Source of the DNA: an uncultured Ruminococcus sp. | Lineage (GTDB): Bacteria; Bacillota; Clostridia; Oscillospirales; Ruminococcaceae | NCBI GenBank assembly: GCA_937942105.1 | Contig: CALDFS010000075.1 | Span: 1-6,849 of the forward strand | Direction: 5' to 3' | DNA: 6,849 nt | Shown: positions 1-3,820 of the stretch, piece by piece | How the letters are laid out: every line of letters starts with the position of its first letter | Position numbering within the stretch: the first letter of the stretch is position 1 | Program-made: the position numbers and the translations under genes | The notes under the pieces: model-generated | What the model saw: the letters and a program-made list of their open reading frames with translations, nothing else | Told to the model about the DNA's origin: nothing | The model's database searches: none

Positions 1-146
1 TGTTAATGTATCGGCTTACGCCGATGTATTTAAAATCATCGGCGAAAGCCGATACCGCAACCCGAGCGACAGCGAGGACTTCACCGCGAAGCGATTTCAC
101 CCGAGCGTAAGCGAGGATTTCACCTGCCCGGCAGGGCAGATTTCAC
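1..146 (+). repeat. Left hairpin-array element (copy 1) upstream of asnB
   Basis: This is a modular array of short inverted repeats, possibly cut by the window start. Module A is a fold-back: GTATCGGCTTACGCCGATG (8-26) pairs with 37-55 at 18 of 19 positions around an AT-rich loop, and each arm can also fold alone (10-25 and 38-53, the latter with a GAAA loop). Then follow B, CCGAGC-GACA-GCGAGG (62-77); C, CGC-GAA-GCG (85-93); D, CCGAGC-GTAA-GCGAGG (101-116); and E, CTGCCC-GGCA-GGGCAG (124-139). Each of B to E is followed by ATTTCAC (94-100, 117-123, 140-146; variant ACTTCAC at 78-84). Modules B, D and E are exactly 23 nt. The array ends 9 nt before the asnB ribosome binding site, so it would lie in the 5' leader if transcription starts upstream. 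No promoter is visible inside it. A second copy lies at 1764-1933. It has no coding potential, and its function is unknown. Confidence 0.85.
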
Positions 147-155
147 TTCACTATT

Positions 156-160
156 AGGAG
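156..160 (+). promoter_or_regulatory. Ribosome binding site of asnB
   Basis: AGGAG lies 10 nt before the ATG at 171. It supports that start, which places the catalytic Cys directly after the initiator Met. The site sits just downstream of the hairpin array, so structure in the array could affect translation; that is inference. Confidence 0.75.
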
Positions 161-170
161 CTGATTTTAT

Positions 171-1755
171 ATGTGTTCCATAATGGGCTGGCTCAGACCC
201 GATGTTGACATAGAAAAATTCATGCAGGGCTTCTCCGCCACCATCTCACGCGGACCGGATGACTCAAGGATCTGCGACACCGGCTGCGGAGTTCTCGGCT
301 TTCACCGCTTAGCCATAATGGGTCTTACGCCCGAGGGGATGCAGCCGTTTGTCCGCGACGGCGGGTATTTAGTCTGCAACGGCGAGATTTACGGGTTCGA
401 GAAGCTTCGGGCTGAGCTTATCGCAAAAGGGTACAGCTTTAAAAGCGGCTCCGACTGCGAAATCCTTCTTCCGCTCTACCGCGAATACGGCGCGGAGATG
501 TTTAAGCTTTTAGACGCCGAGTTCGCGCTGATACTGTTTGATTCGCACACGCATGAATTCATTGCCGCGCGACCCTATAGGCATACGCCCCTTATATTAC
601 GGCTATGACTGCGACGGCTATATGGTTCTTGCCAGCGAGCCGAAAAACCTTGTGGGCTTGACAGGCGAAATCCAGCCTTTCCCTCCCGGATACTATTATA
701 AGGGCGGAAAATTTGTCAAGTATGCCGACATGACCGAGGTTGATGAGTCCCTGCGGGATGAGTCTCTTGAAAAAATATGCGATGGCATCCGCACACGGCT
801 TATTGCAGGGGTAGAAAAGCGGCTTGTTTCTGACGCCAAGGTGGGCTTTTTGCTTTCGGGCGGGCTTGATTCCTCGCTGGTGTGCGCAATCGCCCAGAAA
901 TGCTCGGATAAGCCTATACGCACCTTCGCTATCGGTATGGAGGGAGATGCCATCGACCTTAAATATGCCAAACAGGCGGCGGACTACATAGGAAGCGAGC
1001 ACACCGAGGTATACATGACCCGCGACGAGGTTCTGTCTTCCCTCGAAGAGGTTATAAAGCTTCTGGGCACCTACGATATAACCACCATCCGTGCAAGCAT
1101 GGGAATGTATCTTTTATGCAAGTGGATTCACGAGAATACCGACATCCGTGTGCTTTTAACAGGCGAGATATCGGATGAGCTTTTCGGCTACAAATACACC
1201 GATTTTGCCCCGAACGCAGAGGAGTTCCAGCGGGAATCCCAAAAAAGAATCCGCGAGCTGCATATGTATGACGTTCTGCGTGCGGACAGGTGCATATCGG
1301 TAAATTCGCTTGAAGCAAGAGTGCCTTTCGGCGACCTTGACTTTGTGCGGTACGTTATGTCGATAGACCCTGAGCGCAAGCTGAACACCTACGGCAAGGG
1401 AAAATACCTTCTGCGCCATGCCTTTGAGGATGGGGAATATCTTCCGCACGACCTTTTGTACCGCGAAAAGGCAGCGTTTTCGGACGCGGTGGGTCACTCG
1501 ATGGTGGACTATTTAAAGGAGTACGCCGAGGAAAAGTATTCCGACGACGGCTTTGAATGGCTCTGCGCAAAATACTCCCATGCCAAGCCGTTCACCAAGG
1601 AATCGCTTTTATACCGCGAGATATTTGAAAAGTACTACCCCAACCAGTCGCAGATGATCGTTGACTTCTGGATGCCGAACAAGGCATGGAAGGGGTGCGA
1701 CGTGAATGATCCTTCGGCGAGGGTATTGTCGAACTATGGAGATAGTGGGAAATAA
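171..1755 (+). pseudogene. asnB: Asparagine synthetase (glutamine-hydrolysing), interrupted by one frameshift
   Basis: The enzyme makes asparagine from aspartate, ATP and glutamine in the cytoplasm. The first frame (171-608) carries the N-terminal glutaminase: Cys2 nucleophile in MCSIMGW, RGPDDS (27-32), GFHRLAIM with Arg46, CNGEIY (69-74) and GSDCE (93-97). The second frame, in use from about 568, carries the synthetase domain: RDPIGIRPLYYG, then the ATP pyrophosphatase loop SGGLDSS (about 230-236 of the rejoined protein), LLTGEISDELFGY (about 329-341), SLEARVPFGD (about 380-389) and YREKAAFSDAVG near the C terminus. Rejoined length is about 528 aa, normal for bacterial AsnB. The frame breaks inside the conserved AARDPIG motif, in a GCGCG run at 567-571, and fits loss of two bases. 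As read, the first frame stops at 608, so no full synthetase is made. No other lesion is seen, which suggests a recent mutation or a sequence error. Hairpin arrays flank the gene on both sides. Confidence 0.93.
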
Positions 1756-1763
1756 TGCTATGC

Positions 1764-1933
1764 AGTGAAATCCGCCTAACGGCGGGTTGCGGTATCGGCT
1801 TCGCCGATATATTTTAAATCATCGGCGTAAGCCGATACCTTAACCCGAGCGTAAGCGAGGATTTCACCGCGTAGCGATTTCACCGTGGGCGCAAGCCCAC
1901 GATTTCACCCGCCCGTTAAGGGCGGATTTCACT
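1764..1933 (+). repeat. Right hairpin-array element (copy 2) downstream of asnB, with terminal inverted repeats
   Basis: The ends form a perfect 13-bp inverted repeat: AGTGAAATCCGCC (1764-1776) and GGCGGATTTCACT (1921-1933). Inside, an inverted module A' (ATCGGC-TTC-GCCGAT, 1794-1808) faces module A (ATCGGC-GTAA-GCCGAT, 1821-1836) across an AT-rich spacer. The A'/A stem extends outward through GGTATCGGC (1791-1799) pairing with GCCGATACC (1831-1839). Then come B, CCGAGC-GTAA-GCGAGG (1845-1860); C, CGC-GTA-GCG (1868-1876); D, CGTGGGC-GCAA-GCCCACG (1884-1901); and E, CCGCCC-GTTAA-GGGCGG (1909-1925). Each of B to E is followed by ATTTCAC (1861-1867, 1877-1883, 1902-1908, 1926-1932). Module order matches copy 1, but D is a different stem and E has base-pair changes that keep pairing. 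It begins 9 nt after the asnB stop and ends next to the mscL terminator. No transposase or clear target-site duplication is present. Function unknown; MITE-like or REP-like is an inference. Confidence 0.87.
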
Positions 1934-1936
1934 TAT

Positions 1937-1988
1937 AAAAAACTTCCCGGCACAAACCCATCTGATTCTGGGCTTGTGTCGGGAAGTT
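1937..1988 (-). terminator. Intrinsic terminator of mscL
   Basis: A 20-nt arm at 1941-1960 pairs with 1969-1988 (18 of 20 Watson-Crick, the other two positions able to form wobble pairs) around an 8-nt loop. On the minus strand the stem is followed by six T (complement of A1937-1942). It starts 28 nt after the mscL stop codon. On the plus strand the stem is followed only by TCATTTAC, so termination of asnB transcripts here would be weaker. The second hairpin array lies immediately beyond it. Confidence 0.9.
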
Positions 1989-2016
1989 CATTTACATCAT
2001 TAATTCAGAAACAGGA

Positions 2017-2499
2017 TTACTTTGTCTCTTTATCCGAAAGCAGTGCGCGGATTTCCTTCAGAACATCCAGCTCTGTCTCTGGTGCCGGCTCTTCGGGCTT
2101 AGGCTCGGCGGGAGCTTCCTCTTTCTTATGTTCGAGCTTTGCCTTTGCGCCGCCGATGGCTTTAATCATAAGGAATATGCACAGAGCAATAATAAGGAAG
2201 TCAATAACCGTGGAGATGAAGCTACCTATCATTATTGCGTTTTCTGCGGTTACGACCTCGCCCGCCGCATCCAGAACGGCTTCTTTAAGTACGATTTTCC
2301 AGCTGGCATATCCGCCGCCGCCGGTAATTGCGCTTATGCAGGGCATGATAATGTCGTTAACCAGCGAGGTAACTATTTTTCCGAAAGCGCCGCCGATGAT
2401 AACGCCGACTGCCATATCCACAACGTTGCCCTTGGAAATCATAGCCTTGAACTCGCTTGCAAAGCTTTTTGCCTTGTTGATTCCGGAGTTTTCTTTCAT
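2017..2499 (-). CDS. mscL: Large-conductance mechanosensitive channel MscL
   Basis: This inner-membrane homopentameric channel opens under membrane tension and vents solutes during hypo-osmotic shock. The 160-aa product has the family signature GNVVDMAVGVIIGGAFGKIV (24-43), which is the start of pore-lining TM1 (about 25-56), followed by NDIIMP. A periplasmic loop contains GGGGYASWKIVLKEAV. TM2 spans about 88-116 (AIMIGSFISTVIDFLIIALC). A Pro/Glu/Lys-rich linker (about 124-143) leads to a short C-terminal helix, LDVLKEIRALLSDK, matching the cytoplasmic helical bundle of the family. It is slightly longer than typical MscL because of about eight extra N-terminal residues and the acidic, proline-rich linker. 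The start is supported by AGGAAAG seven nt upstream (2507-2513). It has its own promoter at 2562-2590 and terminator at 1937-1988, so it is probably a single-gene unit. Confidence 0.96.
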   Translation of the reverse strand: MKENSGINKAKSFASEFKAMISKGNVVDMAVGVIIGGAFGKIVTSLVNDIIMPCISAITGGGGYASWKIVLKEAVLDAAGEVVTAENAIMIGSFISTVIDFLIIALCIFLMIKAIGGAKAKLEHKKEEAPAEPKPEEPAPETELDVLKEIRALLSDKETK

Positions 2500-2528
2500 G
2501 ATTTTTCTTTCCTTTCCTTTATCTTTTT

Positions 2529-2548
2529 ATCCCGCAGCACAGCGGGAT
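2529..2548 (-). promoter_or_regulatory. Hairpin in the mscL 5' leader
   Basis: ATCCCGC (2529-2535) and GCGGGAT (2542-2548) form a perfect 7-bp stem with a 6-nt loop. It lies within about 10 nt of the predicted mscL transcription start and upstream of the ribosome binding site. The bases that follow it on the minus strand are A-rich rather than T-rich, so it is not a terminator for proC. A role as a 5' stabilising stem or a protein-binding palindrome is inference. Confidence 0.5.
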
Positions 2549-2561
2549 TATTCACAAGATT

Positions 2562-2590
2562 AATATAGCAGAATCCCTGATAAATTGCAA
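2562..2590 (-). promoter_or_regulatory. Sigma-A-type promoter of mscL
   Basis: On the minus strand, TTGCAA (2585-2590) and TATATT (2562-2567) are separated by exactly 17 nt. They match the -35 and -10 consensus at 4 of 6 and 5 of 6 positions. The predicted start is near 2555, giving a leader of about 55 nt before the mscL ATG. It lies between proC and mscL, so mscL need not depend on proC transcription. Confidence 0.75.
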
Positions 2591-2671
2591 GATGTTTTTT
2601 CTGATTTTTCGGGATTTTCGGCGCGGGAAGAATGCAGAAAACCAATTATCTGCGCAATTGAAGGCAGAGCG

Positions 2672-3472
2672 TTACCTTGAAAGCTCGCGGGATCTATTGA
2701 TGCATGCGTCGACCGCTTTTACAATGATATCTTCAAGTCCGCACTCCTCGAACACCTTCACAGCTTCGATGGTGGTGCCGCCGGGGGAGCAGACATTGAT
2801 TTTAAGCTGCTCGGGGGAATCCTCACTCTCCATGGCAAGCTTGGCAGAGCCTAAAACCGTTTGGATGGCGAAAATCTTGGCGTCCTCCGCGCTCATGCCG
2901 TTTTTTACTGCCGCCTTGATAAGCCCGCTAATGAACATATACACGTATGCAGGACCCGAGCCGCTTATGCCGGTAACAGTGTCCATCAGCTCTTCGGGCA
3001 CCTCTCTTGCCGCGCCGAAGGAGCTGAACACGCTTAGTATGAACCCGAATTCGTCGTCGCTGACGTTTGCATTTCTGCAAAGACCGCTCATGCCCATGCC
3101 TGCCATTGCGGGGGTGTTGGGCATTACTCTTATTATTTTAGCTTCGCTTCCGAAGGCGGCTTCGTATGCCTCAATCCGCTTGCCTGCCAAAATCGAGGTT
3201 ATTACGGCTTCTTTTTTAAGACTTGTGGCGATTTCGCGTGAGATATCACCGAACCCCTGCGGCTTTACAGCTAAGATAACATATTCTGCACCTGATACCG
3301 CTTCCGCCGCACTTTCAAAGACGTTTGCGCCCAGCCCGGCGGCGCGCTTGCGGCAAGGCTCGGATTTATCCGCGACCGATATTTCCTCCGGGCGGCAGAT
3401 GCCGCTTTTGATTATTCCGCTGAGTATGGCGAAGCCCATGTTTCCTGCGCCTATTATTGATAGTTTTGACAT
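2672..3472 (-). CDS. proC: Pyrroline-5-carboxylate reductase
   Basis: The enzyme performs the last step of proline synthesis, NAD(P)H-dependent reduction of 1-pyrroline-5-carboxylate to L-proline, in the cytoplasm. The 266-aa product has normal family length. The N-terminal Rossmann fold shows GAGNMG (8-13), then ILAVKPQ (66-72) and the RVMPNTPA motif (115-122). The C-terminal dimerisation and substrate domain shows TGISGSGPAYVY (167-178) and CSPGGTTIEA (228-237), the conserved family signature. The start ATG at 3472 is the only one that keeps the complete first beta strand (KLSIIGAG), and AAAGG (3483-3487) lies 10 nt upstream. A promoter is seen at 3568-3596, and the leader contains two inverted repeats. 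No convincing terminator follows it, so some read-through into mscL on the same strand (172-nt gap) is possible. proA and proB are not in the window. Confidence 0.97.
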   Translation of the reverse strand: MSKLSIIGAGNMGFAILSGIIKSGICRPEEISVADKSEPCRKRAAGLGANVFESAAEAVSGAEYVILAVKPQGFGDISREIATSLKKEAVITSILAGKRIEAYEAAFGSEAKIIRVMPNTPAMAGMGMSGLCRNANVSDDEFGFILSVFSSFGAAREVPEELMDTVTGISGSGPAYVYMFISGLIKAAVKNGMSAEDAKIFAIQTVLGSAKLAMESEDSPEQLKINVCSPGGTTIEAVKVFEECGLEDIIVKAVDACINRSRELSR

Positions 3473-3492
3473 TATAAATCATCCTTTCATAT

Positions 3493-3549
3493 GTTCAGGG
3501 GCTGAACGTTTTCAACTGCCCCGCATGAATCCGATGTGTACTTTCATGC
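3493..3549 (-). promoter_or_regulatory. Structured 5' leader of proC (two inverted repeats)
   Basis: Between the predicted proC start site (about 3561) and its ribosome binding site lie two perfect inverted repeats. GCATGAA (3523-3529) pairs with TTCATGC (3543-3549). GTTCAG (3493-3498) pairs with CTGAAC (3502-3507) around a 3-nt loop. The GGGGC at 3498-3502 could instead pair with GCCCC at 3518-3522, so mutually exclusive folds exist. There is no T tract, so this does not look like a classical attenuator. It matches no riboswitch I recognise. A regulatory role is inference. Confidence 0.35.
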
Positions 3550-3567
3550 TTGATTTTGCATATCTCT

Positions 3568-3596
3568 ATTGTATCACAGTAATGCGCAAAAGTAAA
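3568..3596 (-). promoter_or_regulatory. Extended -10 promoter of proC
   Basis: On the minus strand TTTACT (3591-3596) and TACAAT (3568-3573) are 17 nt apart. TACAAT is preceded by TGA, forming an extended -10. The predicted start near 3561 gives a leader of about 88 nt. The -35 end lies only 6 nt from a TTGACA on the opposite strand (3602-3607), so this region may be a divergent promoter pair. Confidence 0.72.
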
Positions 3597-3601
3597 GCAT
3601 C

Positions 3602-3629
3602 TTGACACACAAATCCGCACACCGATAAT
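3602..3629 (+). promoter_or_regulatory. Possible second, upstream promoter for the GH3 gene
   Basis: TTGACA (3602-3607) is a perfect -35, and GATAAT (3624-3629) matches the -10 at 5 of 6 positions with a 16-nt spacer. It would give a leader of about 185 nt before the GH3 start and lies back to back with the proC promoter. It is weaker than the proximal promoter at 3735-3764 and may be chance. Confidence 0.35.
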
Positions 3630-3734
3630 TTAACGTGAATTCATGGCATTTCGTCATTAGTATTGCAAAATGAATTGCTCTTGGTCGGATGTTAATATTT
3701 TCCCATTTAATTTTTTACTAATTTAAAAAACATA

Positions 3735-3764
3735 TTGACAATCCCGCCTGAAATTTAGTACAAT
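3735..3764 (+). promoter_or_regulatory. Main promoter of the GH3 glycosidase gene
   Basis: A perfect -35 TTGACA (3735-3740) and TACAAT (3759-3764) are separated by 18 nt. An AT-rich stretch lies upstream (3690-3733), as expected for an UP-like region. The predicted start is near 3771, giving a leader of about 50 nt. An inverted repeat covers the predicted start site. Confidence 0.8.
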
Positions 3765-3770
3765 ATACTT

Positions 3771-3785
3771 AAGCAAATATTGCTT
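3771..3785 (+). promoter_or_regulatory. Operator-like palindrome at the GH3 transcription start
   Basis: AAGCAA (3771-3776) and TTGCTT (3780-3785) form a perfect 6-bp inverted repeat with a 3-nt spacer, placed 7 nt after the -10 box. A repressor bound here would block initiation, the usual arrangement for LacI-, GntR- or ROK-type sugar regulators. No regulator gene is present in the window and the regulator family cannot be named. Confidence 0.4.
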
Positions 3786-3802
3786 TGGCATTACATAATA
3801 AC

Positions 3803-3810
3803 GGAAAGGA
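3803..3810 (+). promoter_or_regulatory. Ribosome binding site that sets the GH3 start
   Basis: GGAAAGGA lies 10 nt before the ATG at 3821. An in-frame TTG at 3785 opens the frame earlier, but it lies upstream of this site and inside the operator-like palindrome. The ATG is therefore the better start. Confidence 0.8.
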
Positions 3811-3820
3811 CTGCATAATT

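Noticed and set aside
62..146. CRISPR array from the repeated ATTTCAC units
   Set aside because: The repeated unit is only 7 nt, the intervening parts are self-complementary hairpins rather than spacers, and there are no cas genes.
567..573. Programmed ribosomal frameshifting in asnB
   Set aside because: There is no slippery heptamer or stop-codon-linked +1 site. Recovering the conserved Arg needs a -2 shift or two inserted bases, so mutation or sequence error is more likely. AsnB is not known to use recoding.
1762..1936. Target-site duplication around the 170-bp element
   Set aside because: Flanking bases share only a loose TAT-like match at different distances from the ends, which is not significant.
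1976..2568. Plus-strand open frames opposite mscL
   Set aside because: They are shadows of mscL. They start within its terminator or inside the gene, and the minus-strand protein is an unmistakable MscL.
2637..2665. Terminator for proC (CAATT at 2643-2647 pairing with AATTG at 2656-2660)
   Set aside because: It has only five AT-rich pairs and a tail of GTTTTC, too weak to call.
2592..3605. Long plus-strand open frame of 337 codons opposite proC
   Set aside because: It is antisense to a clear proC with full family motifs. Its translation is Ser/Ala/Pro-rich with no recognisable domain, and it lacks its own ribosome binding site.
3785..3820. TTG at 3785 as the GH3 start
   Set aside because: It lies upstream of the GGAAAGGA site and within the predicted leader and operator; the ATG at 3821 is correctly spaced.
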